The notes: generated from the letters alone by a model not told the origin. Positions 7,199-17,390 are shown, counted from the first letter of the stretch. The stretch: DNA of 64,000 bases from Acidobacteriota bacterium (GCA_013289955.1 JABCYZ010000012.1:98400-162399), one strand, 5' to 3'. A program made the numbers and translations.

Positions 7199-8809
7199 AT
7201 GACGGAAACTCGGGGCGCTTCTGGAAAGTGGCTGGCCGTCCTGGGGGCTTTCTTGCTGGTGCTGCTCGCAGGCGGCGGAGTGCTCGCCTGGCGCGCGCGG
7301 CACATGGATAACGCTATCCGCCTCTGGGTGATCCGCTCGCTCAGCGAACATTTTCAAAGCCGCGTCGAACTCCGGACGCTCCGCGTCACCGGATTCCCCC
7401 ACTTGGGTGTGGTTGGCGAAGACCTGACGATTTATTTCCACGATCGCACGGACGTTCCGCCGATCATTCATATCGACAAATTTTCCTTTGATCTCGGTGT
7501 GCTCGCTATCCTTCGGCTGCCACGGCACGTCTCCACCGCGCTGATCGAGAACATGACCGTCACGATTCCGCCTCGCGGAGAAAAAAAGACTCCGAAATCA
7601 AGCGAGCCCGGAAAAACGAGCAACGTTCTTACTTCCCTGATCGTGGATGAAGTCGTCTGCAAGAACACCGTTCTTGTTACGCTTCCCCGGAAACCGGATC
7701 CGGGAAAACGAGCAAAAGAGCCGCTCGAATGGGACATCTACGACCTCGACTTGCGTTCTGCAAGCGTAGACAAACCTTTCCACTTCCACGGAATACTGAC
7801 GAACGCCAAACCCAAAGGCGAAATCGACACCAGCGGCGAGTTTGGCCCCTGGGACATCGACGATCCGGGCTCCAGCCCCGTCTCCGGCTCCTACAAATTC
7901 ACCGACGCTGATCTGGGCCCTTTCCCCGGCATTGCCGGAATCCTGTCCTCCACCGGAAAATTCACTGGGAAACTTGCCGAGCTGAAGGTCGATGGCGAAA
8001 CGGATACGCCCGATTTCTCTCTCGACAAGATTGGCAAGCCGGTCCCGCTCCACACCGAGTACTCGGCCACGGTCGACGGCACCAATGGAGATACGATTCT
8101 CGATCCCGTGCGCGCCACTCTGGGCCGCTCGCTCATCATCGCCGAAGGCAGCGTCATCAACGAGCCCGATCATATAGGCCACAGGATCGTTCTCGATGTC
8201 GGCGCCCCCAACGCCAGAATTCAAGACATTCTCAGTCTGGCGATGAATTCCGATAAGCCAGTCTTGACCGGCCCGGCAAAGATAAAAGCGAAACTGCTGC
8301 TGCCGCCCGGCAAGGAAAAAGTTCTCGACAAGATGATTCTCGATGGGCAGATCGGTATCGACGATGCGCGCTGGTCGAGTCCGGAAGTCCGCAAAGCCCT
8401 GGAGTCTTTCAGCCGCCGCGCCGAGGGCAAACCGGCGGACGACGAAGCAGGCAGCGCGGTCTCCGATCTCCGCGGGAATTTCCACCTGGAAAAAGGAATC
8501 GTGCACTTTTCCAGTCTGAGGTTTGGCATTCCAGGCGCCGCGATCGATCTCGCCGGCACTTACCAGATCCTCGGCGGCCAGATCGATCTCGAGGGACACC
8601 TGCGTCTTCAGGCAAAGCTCTCAGAAACCGTCACGGGGAAGAAATCTTTCTTTCTGAAAGCGCTCGACCCGTTTTTTGAGAAAAACGGAGCCGGAGCGGT
8701 GCTTCCTATTTCGATCCGGGGAACGCGCGAAGAGCCGACGATTGGAGTGACCATCTTCCACAAGAAAATTGAGAAAAAGATCGGCGAGACCAAACCCGCG
8801 CCGAAGTGA
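7199..8809 (+). CDS. AsmA-like membrane-anchored protein
   Basis: A 536-residue protein with one N-terminal transmembrane helix (about residues 10-30) followed by a long, beta-rich periplasmic region. The N-terminal part after the helix (SRVELRTLRVTGFPHL) and the C-terminal part (GTYQILGGQIDLEGHLRL, then a dozen-residue Lys-rich tail) resemble the AsmA/TamB superfamily. These proteins form hydrophobic grooves that are thought to move phospholipids between membranes. I judge the similarity from pattern only; a DUF-type hypothetical is the fallback. It follows the DsbD-like gene by 126 bases on the same strand, and a hairpin lies directly after its stop. Confidence 0.65.
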   Translation: MTETRGASGKWLAVLGAFLLVLLAGGGVLAWRARHMDNAIRLWVIRSLSEHFQSRVELRTLRVTGFPHLGVVGEDLTIYFHDRTDVPPIIHIDKFSFDLGVLAILRLPRHVSTALIENMTVTIPPRGEKKTPKSSEPGKTSNVLTSLIVDEVVCKNTVLVTLPRKPDPGKRAKEPLEWDIYDLDLRSASVDKPFHFHGILTNAKPKGEIDTSGEFGPWDIDDPGSSPVSGSYKFTDADLGPFPGIAGILSSTGKFTGKLAELKVDGETDTPDFSLDKIGKPVPLHTEYSATVDGTNGDTILDPVRATLGRSLIIAEGSVINEPDHIGHRIVLDVGAPNARIQDILSLAMNSDKPVLTGPAKIKAKLLLPPGKEKVLDKMILDGQIGIDDARWSSPEVRKALESFSRRAEGKPADDEAGSAVSDLRGNFHLEKGIVHFSSLRFGIPGAAIDLAGTYQILGGQIDLEGHLRLQAKLSETVTGKKSFFLKALDPFFEKNGAGAVLPISIRGTREEPTIGVTIFHKKIEKKIGETKPAPK

Positions 8810-8817
8810 GCTCGGGA

Positions 8818-8834
8818 CCCGCTTTTGAAGCGGG
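8818..8834. other. Hairpin between AsmA-like and permease genes
   Basis: cccgctt and aagcggg form a perfect 7-base stem around a 3-base loop, immediately downstream of the AsmA-like stop. There is no T-tract. It abuts a potential GTG start for the next gene at 8835, which supports the later ATG at 8922 as the true start. Confidence 0.4.
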
Positions 8835-8921
8835 GTGCCCCCCTCCGAAAAGCCTCGTCAAACAGCCAAAAAATACCGGAAAAAACAGGAACATTTCCGG
8901 CGGGCCGCCGTCTTCAACGGC

Positions 8922-11327
8922 ATGAACCTCTACGCCTATCTTCGTTCCGCATTCCGCCAATCGAAGCGCAGCCCCGGTTTCTTCGCCATAGCGCTGGCTG
9001 CCCTGGCTCTCGGAATCGGCGCCAACACGGCTATTTTCAGCGCGGTAGAGGGCGTGCTCCTGCGCCCGCTGCCCTATGCCGAGCCGGGCCAGCTCGTGAT
9101 GCTCTGGGAAGACGCCACGTATCAGGGCTTTCCGCAAAACAATCTGTCTCTGGCCGATTACGTGGACTGGCGGGCGCAAAACCAGGTCTTCACCGACATG
9201 GTGGCAATTCGTTACGCGGACGTCGCCTTTAACGGCGATCAGGCGCCGGAGCAGGCCCTGGGGCGGCGTGTGACGCCCAACTTTTTCGATGTCCTTGGTG
9301 TTCAGCCCGCGCTGGGGCGGCCTTTTACGGCAGGGGAAGACGCTGCCAAGCGCAAGGTCGTTGTCTTGAGCTATACCCTCTGGCAGAGGCGGTTCGGGGG
9401 CGACCGTGCTGTCCTCGGGCGTTCCATCTTGATGGACGATGAACCCACCACGGTCGTGGGTGTTATGCCTCGCGGATTTTTCTTCCCTGACAACGCGGCG
9501 GAGTTCTGGCAACCGGCTTCTTTCTCACCCGAGGATCTCGCCCGGCGTAGCCGGCACAACCTGGAAGTTGTCGCCAGGATGAAGCCGGGCATCACGCGCG
9601 AACGGGCCGAGCGGGATGTGGAAGTCATCGCCAGGCGTCTCGAGCTGCAATATCCCGACACGAACACGAATATTGGCGCCGTGGTGGTCCCCCTTCGCGA
9701 GCAATTTGCCGGCGACACGGGCGCGGGCCTATGGGTACTGCAGATCGCGGCCGTGCTGGTGCTGCTCATTGCTTGCTCGAACCTGGCGAATCTCCTTTTG
9801 GCCCGGGCCGCAGGACGGCGCCGCGAAATTGCCGTGCGCATCGCACTGGGGGCGAGCCGCGCGCAGATCGCTCTGCAGCTCGTTACGGAAAGCTTGTTGC
9901 TTTCCGCCGGTGGCGGAGCGGCGGGCTTACTCGTTGGCAGGCTTTGCTGGAGCCTGTTTAGGAATCTCATTCCTTCGCAAATTGCGGCGGAAGGCTTTGC
10001 GCTGAACATGCCGGTGCTGCTGTTTACGGCGGCCGTCTCCATTCTGTCGGGCGTATTTTTTGGGGTGGTGCCGGCCCTGCGGGGGACGGATGTTTCTCTC
10101 CAGGAATCTCTCAAGGAAGGCGGGCGAGCCGGCGAATCTCGCGGCGGGGTGCGGCTGCGAGACACTTTGGTGGTCGCGCAATTTGCAATGGCCTTTGCGC
10201 TTCTGGTGGGCGCGGGCCTGATGATCGAGACGCTGTGGAATCTGCGCCGCGTCGATCTCGGATTTCGCTCCGATCACCTGCTGACCATGGGTGTGCCGCT
10301 GCCGGACAAAAAATACAATACGAACGAAAAAATTCGTGCGTTCTATCGAGACGTGCTCGATCGGACGCGGACTCTTCCGGGCGTGAAAAGCGTGGGCTTT
10401 GGGTCGGATGTGCCGTTCACTTCGGTGGGAGACACGGAAGGCTATCTGATCGAGGGCGCGCCTCCTACTCTGCCCGGGCACGACAACGATGCGCTCTATC
10501 GCGAAGTGACGGCGGGATATCTCGAAACGATCGGCGGAACGCTCGAGTCGGGGCGGCTCCTCGAAGACCGCGACATTCCGACCGCCCAGCCGGTCGTGGT
10601 GATCAACGAGTTTCTGGCGAAACGGCATTGGCCAGGTCAGGACGCTGTCGGAAAGCGCCTGAAGCTCACCGGCTCCAAAGAGCCGTGGCGGACCGTTGTG
10701 GGGGTCGTCCGAGACATTCGCGAGCGCGGACTTTTGCTGGAGATGAAGCCGGCGGTTTACGTGCCGGTGAACCAGGTGGATAACCCGTCGCCGTATTACC
10801 TGGTTGCGAGAACTTCCGAAAAGCCGGCCAGCGTGATCAATGCGTTGCGCGGAGCGGTTTGGGCGGTGGATAGCGAGCGGCCCGTCGCGTTTATTCGCAC
10901 CATGGACCAGCTGATGGAACAAAATGTTGCCGACCGTGCGCGGCCGATGATGTTGCTGGGGATTTTCGCGGGGCTGGCGCTAGTCCTGGCGTCGATAGGA
11001 GTGTATGGCGTCCTGGCTTACTCCGTAGCGCAAAGGACTCGCGAGATCGGCGTGCGCATGGCGTTGGGAGCGAAGCCGGGCGATGTTACGCGGATGATTT
11101 TGGGGCGAGGATTGAAGCTGAGCGCCGCTGGGCTCGTGGCAGGCGCGGCGCTGGCGGGAATTCTTGGGATACTGCTGCGGACTTTGCTGTTCGGTGTGAC
11201 GCCTGCGGCGCCGCTCGTGTATGCCGGTACAGCGGCCTCGTTGATAATCGTGGCGCTGGCTGCTTGCGTGATTCCTGCGCAACGTGCCGCGCGTGTGGAT
11301 CCTGTCGTCGCCCTGCGCGACGAATAG
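8922..11327 (+). CDS. MacB/FtsX-type ABC transporter permease (orphan, ADOP-like)
   Basis: An 801-residue protein with two repeated MacB-like halves. Each has an FtsX core: the N-terminal segment GFFAIALAALALGIGANTAIFS followed in parts by a periplasmic MacB domain, then three-helix blocks near residues 270-400 and 690-800 (for example YGVLAYSVAQRTREIGVRM). There is no ATP-binding-cassette gene beside it, which fits the acidobacterial duplicated orphan permeases. Unlike the second copy at 55.5-58.2 kb it lacks the cytosolic N-terminal extension and has no PadR gene. The frame is open to a GTG at 8835, but ATG 8922 fits the family start. Substrate unknown; MacB relatives export peptides, antibiotics or act mechanically on the envelope. 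Confidence 0.85.
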   Translation: MNLYAYLRSAFRQSKRSPGFFAIALAALALGIGANTAIFSAVEGVLLRPLPYAEPGQLVMLWEDATYQGFPQNNLSLADYVDWRAQNQVFTDMVAIRYADVAFNGDQAPEQALGRRVTPNFFDVLGVQPALGRPFTAGEDAAKRKVVVLSYTLWQRRFGGDRAVLGRSILMDDEPTTVVGVMPRGFFFPDNAAEFWQPASFSPEDLARRSRHNLEVVARMKPGITRERAERDVEVIARRLELQYPDTNTNIGAVVVPLREQFAGDTGAGLWVLQIAAVLVLLIACSNLANLLLARAAGRRREIAVRIALGASRAQIALQLVTESLLLSAGGGAAGLLVGRLCWSLFRNLIPSQIAAEGFALNMPVLLFTAAVSILSGVFFGVVPALRGTDVSLQESLKEGGRAGESRGGVRLRDTLVVAQFAMAFALLVGAGLMIETLWNLRRVDLGFRSDHLLTMGVPLPDKKYNTNEKIRAFYRDVLDRTRTLPGVKSVGFGSDVPFTSVGDTEGYLIEGAPPTLPGHDNDALYREVTAGYLETIGGTLESGRLLEDRDIPTAQPVVVINEFLAKRHWPGQDAVGKRLKLTGSKEPWRTVVGVVRDIRERGLLLEMKPAVYVPVNQVDNPSPYYLVARTSEKPASVINALRGAVWAVDSERPVAFIRTMDQLMEQNVADRARPMMLLGIFAGLALVLASIGVYGVLAYSVAQRTREIGVRMALGAKPGDVTRMILGRGLKLSAAGLVAGAALAGILGILLRTLLFGVTPAAPLVYAGTAASLIIVALAACVIPAQRAARVDPVVALRDE

Positions 11328-11375
11328 CCAGTGAGAAAAATGCGCGGCGTTTGGTGCGGACAATTTCCTTGAGAT

Positions 11376-12869
11376 TTAAACGAAGGCCTTGCGCAAACGG
11401 CTCACGACGCGCTGCTGGCCGAGAACGACCATGGTATCGAAAAGCGGGGGAGCGACGGCTTGCCCTACGATTGCCACGCGACAGGCGTTGATGAGCAGGC
11501 CGGCTTTGACGCCGGCGGCTTCGGCGACGGCGCGCGAGGCGTGATCGCACGGATCGTGACTCCAGTCAGACAGCGCGGCGAGTGCGTCGGCAAGTTTGGC
11601 GAGCAGCTCGGGGACTTTGGGATCTTTCCAGAATTTTTCTTTTGCCGCGGGATCGATCGGAAATTCGTCGCTGAAAAATGCGCGCGACCAGGACGAAAAG
11701 TCCGGCAGCAAGCGAATCCGGGGCCGCAGCAGATCGACCGTCCGGGAAAACCAGGCATGGTCGCGTCCGTCCGGGCCTGGAGCCGCGCCGGCGGCCCACT
11801 CCGCCCGCCACAACTTGCTGCGCTTTAATTCGGCTTCGACTTCCGGAAGCAAATCCTCGATGGGAAGTTTCTGGAGATACTGGGTGTTGAACCACTCGAG
11901 CTTGGGCTTATCGAAGACTCCGTTCGTGCGGCTGACACCCTCGAGCGAAAATCGTTCGATCAGGTCTTTCGTACGCAGATACTCATCGTCGTTGCCCGGC
12001 GACCAGCCGAGGAGCGCGAGAAAATTGCGGAAGGCTTCGGGGAGAAAACCCTCGGTGCGATACATGTTGACGTCTGTGGCGCCGTGGCGTTTGGAGAGGC
12101 GCTTCTTGTCAGGGCCGAGAATCAGCGGCAAGTGCGCGAACAGGGGCGGCTCGGCTCCGAGCGCGCGATAGAGCAGCACCTGTTTGGGTGTGTTCGAAAG
12201 ATGGTCGGCGCCGCGAATCACGTGAGTGATGCGCATGTCGATGTCGTCCACTACGACGCCGAGTTGATACATCGACTGGCCGAACTCTTCATCGCCCTTG
12301 CCCGAGCGGAGCAGCACGAAATCCTCGATCTCGTCATTGGAGAATTCAGTCTCGCCGAAGACGACATCGGTAAATTTTGTCGTTCCACCGAGGGGCACCT
12401 TGAAGCGCACGGCCGGTTTCGCGCCAGGTGTCGAGGGCTTGCCGTCCCGGCAGCTGCAACGCGTCACGCGGCGCGCACCGCTCTTGGGCTGCTCGTCCTG
12501 GCCGGGCTCGGCATGGTCTCCGCCAGCGTATTTCTCCGGAGGGCAGTAGCACAGGAAGGCACTGCCGTTTGCCAGGCATTTTTTGGCGGCCTGACGATAA
12601 AGCTCCGTGCGCTCGGACTGGTAGAACGGCCCTTCGTCCGCCTCGACCCCCAGCCATTTCAAGCCCTCGAGAATGCCTGTCACCAGCTCGGGCTTGTTTC
12701 GCTCGGCGTCCGTGTCTTCGATCCGCAAGATCATCGTTCCGTGGTGACGCCTTGCAAACAGCCAATTAAACAGGGCCGTTCGCGCGCCTCCGACGTGCAG
12801 ATAGCCGGTCGGGGAAGGCGCAAAACGTACCCGTATTCCGTTCGGTGAATGGCTGGTCATCTCGCTCAT
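11376..12869 (-). CDS. gltX: Glutamate--tRNA ligase
   Basis: A 497-residue class I aminoacyl-tRNA synthetase that charges tRNA-Glu in the cytoplasm. The HIGH-type motif appears as APSPTGYLHVGGARTALFN near residue 18, the LRIEDTDAERN segment follows, and the KMSKS-type loop is KRLSKRHG near residue 258. Cys residues near positions 108-145 (FLCYCPP and TRCSCRDG) could form the zinc site seen in many GltX enzymes. An ATG three codons in (12860) is an equally possible start. It is convergent with the permease gene (48-base gap) and divergent from the c-di-GMP gene; no operon partner is visible. Confidence 0.95.
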   Translation of the reverse strand: MSEMTSHSPNGIRVRFAPSPTGYLHVGGARTALFNWLFARRHHGTMILRIEDTDAERNKPELVTGILEGLKWLGVEADEGPFYQSERTELYRQAAKKCLANGSAFLCYCPPEKYAGGDHAEPGQDEQPKSGARRVTRCSCRDGKPSTPGAKPAVRFKVPLGGTTKFTDVVFGETEFSNDEIEDFVLLRSGKGDEEFGQSMYQLGVVVDDIDMRITHVIRGADHLSNTPKQVLLYRALGAEPPLFAHLPLILGPDKKRLSKRHGATDVNMYRTEGFLPEAFRNFLALLGWSPGNDDEYLRTKDLIERFSLEGVSRTNGVFDKPKLEWFNTQYLQKLPIEDLLPEVEAELKRSKLWRAEWAAGAAPGPDGRDHAWFSRTVDLLRPRIRLLPDFSSWSRAFFSDEFPIDPAAKEKFWKDPKVPELLAKLADALAALSDWSHDPCDHASRAVAEAAGVKAGLLINACRVAIVGQAVAPPLFDTMVVLGQQRVVSRLRKAFV

Positions 12870-13208
12870 GCGTCTGGTGCGTCCCCGGCTCCTGTCTTGA
12901 TCATCCAGTTTAGCGAAACCCCTAAATCGCGTCCAATCTGAGCCTCGCCTGACGCCCTCGGGACGGGCTGGGGGCGGCGCCAGGCTTTCGCCCTTGCCGC
13001 CTTGTATGGAAACCGTTACCCCCCTCCCTGCTGCCTCTTTCGCAACCGGTACCGTGGTACGCTTGCTTCCTCAAATTTCCATCATCCATAATCACAAGTA
13101 CTCTGCTTTGTGCATCGAGGTGGCCGCCTCGCGCCGCCGCATTGTTGTCCCCGTGCGCAGCTGTCGAGGGTTCTGTTCCACCTTGAAGCATGAAACGCAT
13201 AACCGTCT
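12870..13208. other. 339-base divergent intergenic region
   Basis: Separates gltX (leftward) from the GGDEF/HD-GYP gene (rightward). Several short open frames occur but none has a credible ribosome binding site or protein pattern. No tRNA or riboswitch-like structure was recognised, and no promoter boxes are strong enough to call. Confidence 0.5.
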
Positions 13209-16200
13209 TTGAACGGCGCAACGGCGCCGTCCGTGTGGGACGGAGAATTGACCGAGGCCTTGACCAACCAGAGCTTTATCGCACTGGCATTGCTGGCGGC
13301 TACCTCTCTGGTGGCCGGCTTCTTCGCCTATATTTATCAGCTCAAGCGCCGGCCGTATCTCCTCTACTGGACGGCCGGATGGGCCATCGTCGCGCTCAGC
13401 TATCTCGGGCCGGTTCTCTCGAGCGGCAGAAATGTCTGGCTTCTCCAGACGGCGATCGATCAGTTTCTTTATGCCGCCGCAGGTGTCTTTTTCTTCCTCG
13501 GCGCCCAGCTTTACGCCCAGCGTCCGCTCTGGAGTATCCCCGCCGCTGGGGCCGGGGGCGTTCTCGTATTTTGGGCGGGCGCCTACTCTCTCGGCTGGTT
13601 CAACATTCCGCTCATTCTTCCTGCGGCCGCTATATTCCTTGCGGTTACCTACATTTTCTGGCAAGAAAGCCGCCGCCAGGAAACACTCGCCGACTGGCTC
13701 CTCGCCATTTCTTTTGTCGTATGGGCCGCGGTGGGAGTGACTTTCTGCTTCTTCCGTACCGCTCCCTTCTTCCGCGACATCAGTTTCCAGACCGCCGCTG
13801 CCGTGCCCTCCGCTTTCGTGGCCATGCTCATGGTCATGGCCCTCTACGAAGAAGAAAAGCGCCGCGTCGAACGCAACATGCTCGCGCTCTCCAACCTCAA
13901 TCTCGCCACCTCGAGTTTTGTCGGCGGAGAGATCCAGCGCATGCTTTCGCAGGCCCTCGATCGCGTTCTCGGAGTTGTACGGCTTCCCGCCGGCGCGCTC
14001 TTTCTCCATCATGGCGATCCGCAAGGTCCCACCTCGGTCGTTGCGGTGGGCCTAAGCGATAACTTCTGCCGCACGGCGCAGGAACAGGGACTGGACGATT
14101 ATCTTGTGGGTCTGGTCTCGCGCCTTGGCGGCCTCCTCGGTTTCCGCGATCTGCGCAATGACGACACGGTCGCCGCTCTTGAACGCGAAGAGCCCATCCG
14201 CCGCTTCCGCCAGCTCGCTCTCGCGCAAGGACTTCGCAGCATCGTGGCCATCAGCCTGCAAGCCAAGGAACATGCTTTTGGCGTGCTCCTGCTCGGCACA
14301 CCCGACAGCCGGCGGTTTACTCCGGCCGAATACCGCCTTCTTCTCGCGCTCGGCCACCAGATCGGTATGGCGGTCGAGAATAGTTACCTCATCCAGCAAA
14401 CTTCCCGGCGCTCTGAAGAGTTGCACGTTCTGAACGAGATTGGCCGGGCGCTCAGCTCGACGCTGAACAAAGAGGATCTGCTCCGCAAGGTTTGGGAAGA
14501 GCTCCGCCGGCTCTTTGATGTGGAGAATTTTTATATCGGAGCGCTCAGCCCGCTCCGCGATGAAATGCAATTCGAGATCGAGGTGACCGGCGGAACGCAA
14601 CGGCCTGCGCGCAGCCGCCCCGCCGGCAATTATCTTACCGAGTACATCATTCGCACCCGCCAGCCGGTGCTGATCCGGGAAAACTATGCGGCCGAAGTCA
14701 AAAAACTCGGCGTCGAACCGATTCTCCAGCAGGGTTGCTTCTGCGGCGTTCCGCTGGTCGCCTACGATCACGCCATTGGCGCTATGGCGGTTTTTTCCGA
14801 GAATGAACGCGTCTTCGATGAAGGGCATCTGGAGCTTATGCGCGTCCTCGCCAGCGAAGCGAGTATCGCCATTGAAAACGCGCGGCTCTTCCACGAGGAG
14901 CGCACCAAGGCACGCCATCTTTCGCTGCTGAACCCAATTACCCGCGATGCCATCGCCACGCTGAATCCCGACGAAATGCTGGCCAAGATTGCCGAGCAGC
15001 TGGAAGCCGGGCTGACCTACGATCACATCGGCATCAGCGTGCTCGAATACTCGACGCGCGAACTCGTCGTGCAGGCCGAATCCGGCGCCCGCCGCGGCGC
15101 CCTTGGCCGCCGCATTCCGCTTGGCACCGGCCTCATTGGCCATGTCGCGCGCAGCGGCCAATTGGCCGACTACCAGGCTTCTACCTCGGTGGATTCCCCG
15201 CACAAACCGCTTTTGCCGGATTCCGCCGCCGCCATCGCCCTCCCCGTGTTCTACGCCGAGCAGCTGCACGGTGTGCTGTACGTTGAGTCTTCGTTCGCCA
15301 TTGAATTCTCTGAAGAGGAAATTCTCCTGCTCCGTACGCTCGCCGACCTCATCGCTGGCGCCCTCCACAATGCTCTCTCCTTCCAGAAGGCGCAGGAGCA
15401 GGCCATCACGGACGGCCTCACTGGCGTCAAGACTCACCGCTTTTTCATGGAAGCGCTGTCTGCCGAATGGAAACGTTCGACGCGCGCAGGCCGCGCTTTC
15501 GCGCTGGTCCTCATGGACCTCGACCGCTTCAAATTCGTCAACGATTTCTACGGGCACCTCGAAGGCGATCTCGTTCTCCAGCGCGTCGGTCACATTCTTG
15601 AAACGAATTGCCGGCGCTCCGATGTCGTGGCCCGTTACGGCGGCGACGAGTTCGTCATCCTCATGCCGGAAACAAATATGGAGCACGCCCGGCAGCTCGC
15701 GACAAAACTTCGCGGGTGGGTTTCCGCCGATCCGCTCCTGCGCGAGAAAAATATCAGCGCCAGTTTTGGCATCGCCTGCTATCCGCTTCACGGCTCTTCG
15801 CCGCAAGAGCTCATCCAGGTGGCCGATGCTTCCATGTATTTGTCCAAACACCAGGGCGGAAATGCCGTCTCCACGGCCGACCATTTCGACCCCAACGAAG
15901 CAAAAAAATGGAAGCGCGATGTCCTGGAAGCCTACCTCGGGGTAACTCTCAAGCGTCTTTTTGCCACCGGGCCGGATGCCTTTGAAGAAATTTATTCGCG
16001 CTTGAAACAATTCACGGAGTCGCTCGCCACGACCGAGGTTCCCAACACCAAGCCCACCGTGCCTAATTCCTCGGGCGGCCCCGAAGGGCTCCCTCAGGCC
16101 GTGCTCGATACGGTCACTTCGCTCGCCTTCGCCATCGACGCCAAGGACCACTACACGCAGGGACACTCGCAGAAGGTTTCCGCCTACGCCGCTCTTATCG

Positions 16201-16697
16201 CCGAGTCTCTCAACATGACGGACACGGAGATCGAGGAAATTCGGCTCGGCGGCGTGCTTCACGACATCGGAAAAGTCGCTATCCCCGAAAATATTTTGAA
16301 CAAGAGCGGTCCGCTGAATCCCGAAGAGTGGGAGACCATGAAGGCCCACGTAAAATTTGGCGCCAGGATCCTCGACCCCCTCGCTCCGCTCGCCCGGATT
16401 CGCGAGATGGTTCTCCATCATCACGAATTTTTCGATGGCTCTGGCTACCCTGACGCTCTCTCCGGCGAAGGCATTCCTCTTGGCGCCCGCATTATTGCAG
16501 TGGCCGACGCCTACGACACCATCACAAGCGATCGCACCTACAAAAAAGGCCGCAGTTCTCTCGAAGCGCTCGCCGAGCTCGAACGCTGCGCCAACGCCCA
16601 GTTTGACGGCGCCATCGTCCAGGTGTTCGTCCGCACCATGCGCCAGCTTCCCAATCCCATCATTGAAGTGGCCACCACCTCTCCTCGCAACTCGTAG
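13209..16697 (+). CDS. Multi-GAF GGDEF/HD-GYP c-di-GMP signalling protein
   Basis: A 1162-residue membrane sensor that couples opposing c-di-GMP activities. The order is: six or seven hydrophobic helices (residues ~15-215), three GAF-like domains (~230-395, 410-560, 575-730), a GGDEF domain (~735-895) and an HD-GYP domain (~975-1145). The GGDEF motif is intact (RYGGDEFVIL) and is preceded at five residues by RRSD, a canonical inhibitory I-site, so it should be a product-inhibited diguanylate cyclase. The phosphodiesterase half keeps LHDIGKVAIP and HHEFFDGSGYPD. The start is uncertain: an in-frame stop lies just upstream and only TTG (13209, 13248) or GTG (13233) starts are available. A PilZ receptor gene follows. 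Confidence 0.9.
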   Translation: MNGATAPSVWDGELTEALTNQSFIALALLAATSLVAGFFAYIYQLKRRPYLLYWTAGWAIVALSYLGPVLSSGRNVWLLQTAIDQFLYAAAGVFFFLGAQLYAQRPLWSIPAAGAGGVLVFWAGAYSLGWFNIPLILPAAAIFLAVTYIFWQESRRQETLADWLLAISFVVWAAVGVTFCFFRTAPFFRDISFQTAAAVPSAFVAMLMVMALYEEEKRRVERNMLALSNLNLATSSFVGGEIQRMLSQALDRVLGVVRLPAGALFLHHGDPQGPTSVVAVGLSDNFCRTAQEQGLDDYLVGLVSRLGGLLGFRDLRNDDTVAALEREEPIRRFRQLALAQGLRSIVAISLQAKEHAFGVLLLGTPDSRRFTPAEYRLLLALGHQIGMAVENSYLIQQTSRRSEELHVLNEIGRALSSTLNKEDLLRKVWEELRRLFDVENFYIGALSPLRDEMQFEIEVTGGTQRPARSRPAGNYLTEYIIRTRQPVLIRENYAAEVKKLGVEPILQQGCFCGVPLVAYDHAIGAMAVFSENERVFDEGHLELMRVLASEASIAIENARLFHEERTKARHLSLLNPITRDAIATLNPDEMLAKIAEQLEAGLTYDHIGISVLEYSTRELVVQAESGARRGALGRRIPLGTGLIGHVARSGQLADYQASTSVDSPHKPLLPDSAAAIALPVFYAEQLHGVLYVESSFAIEFSEEEILLLRTLADLIAGALHNALSFQKAQEQAITDGLTGVKTHRFFMEALSAEWKRSTRAGRAFALVLMDLDRFKFVNDFYGHLEGDLVLQRVGHILETNCRRSDVVARYGGDEFVILMPETNMEHARQLATKLRGWVSADPLLREKNISASFGIACYPLHGSSPQELIQVADASMYLSKHQGGNAVSTADHFDPNEAKKWKRDVLEAYLGVTLKRLFATGPDAFEEIYSRLKQFTESLATTEVPNTKPTVPNSSGGPEGLPQAVLDTVTSLAFAIDAKDHYTQGHSQKVSAYAALIAESLNMTDTEIEEIRLGGVLHDIGKVAIPENILNKSGPLNPEEWETMKAHVKFGARILDPLAPLARIREMVLHHHEFFDGSGYPDALSGEGIPLGARIIAVADAYDTITSDRTYKKGRSSLEALAELERCANAQFDGAIVQVFVRTMRQLPNPIIEVATTSPRNS

Positions 16698-16798
16698 CGT
16701 TGCTCCCCCGGAGCCCATCTCTGTTCCATATCGGGAACACGCGATTCCCCGGAGTTTGGCCCCAGAACTGCCGATAAAAGCGGTGTGAATCCGCTGCC

Positions 16799-17284
16799 AT
16801 GAGCACTATCGATCTTCAGCCGAATAGCAGGATGTCGCAATTGCGCCGAAGCCAGCGTGTCTGCCTCAGGTTACCTATCGTTGTGCTTCGAGAAGGACCC
16901 GGAACGAATGTGGCCTCGGAAGAGACTCATACCCTCATCGTGAATGCGCACGGAGCGCTTATCCAATTGGCCTTGACGGTCGAGATCGGCCAGCTTCTGG
17001 GAATCAAGAACACGCAGACGATGGAAGAGCTTGTCTGCCGCGTGGTACATCTAGGCCCCGATCATCCCGGCAAGCGAGAGGTCGGCATAGAATTTGAACT
17101 GGCTTCACCGCGATTCTGGCGAGTCGCCTTTCCGCCCTCCGATTGGACTCCTCGCAGTCCCGATGCAAAAGCGCCAACGAAGTATATGCCTGCCACTAAT
17201 GCGCCCGTGAAGCAGCCCGCTGCGGTGCCAGCGGAAGCGGACAGAAAACTGGTGAATAAACTGCCCGGGCCAGTCCGCGGCTGA
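16799..17284 (+). CDS. PilZ-domain protein, probable c-di-GMP receptor
   Basis: A 161-residue soluble protein. The N-terminal RRSQRVCLRLPI resembles the PilZ RxxxR c-di-GMP-binding motif, and the body has the beta-barrel pattern ending KREVGIEFELASPRFW. The second PilZ motif (DxSxxG) is degenerate here, reading VNAHGALIQL, so binding affinity is uncertain. The last ~45 residues are Pro/Ala-rich and probably disordered. It starts 101 bases after the GGDEF/HD-GYP gene on the same strand, which makes it a natural effector of that enzyme. The pairing is inference. Confidence 0.75.
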   Translation: MSTIDLQPNSRMSQLRRSQRVCLRLPIVVLREGPGTNVASEETHTLIVNAHGALIQLALTVEIGQLLGIKNTQTMEELVCRVVHLGPDHPGKREVGIEFELASPRFWRVAFPPSDWTPRSPDAKAPTKYMPATNAPVKQPAAVPAEADRKLVNKLPGPVRG

Positions 17285-17390
17285 GGTTCCTAAAGTGTCC
17301 CGTTTGTCGCCTGCCGTTCCAATATGGGATTTCTCGTGGGATTTTTTCGCGCACTTGCCAGAGGGCCGGACCCAAGCATCCGCGCTCCCG

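Noticed and set aside
14052..16718. 888-residue open frame antisense to the GGDEF/HD-GYP gene
   Set aside because: A GC-rich codon artefact: it mirrors the true gene, has no domain pattern or SD, and the sense strand has unmistakable motifs.
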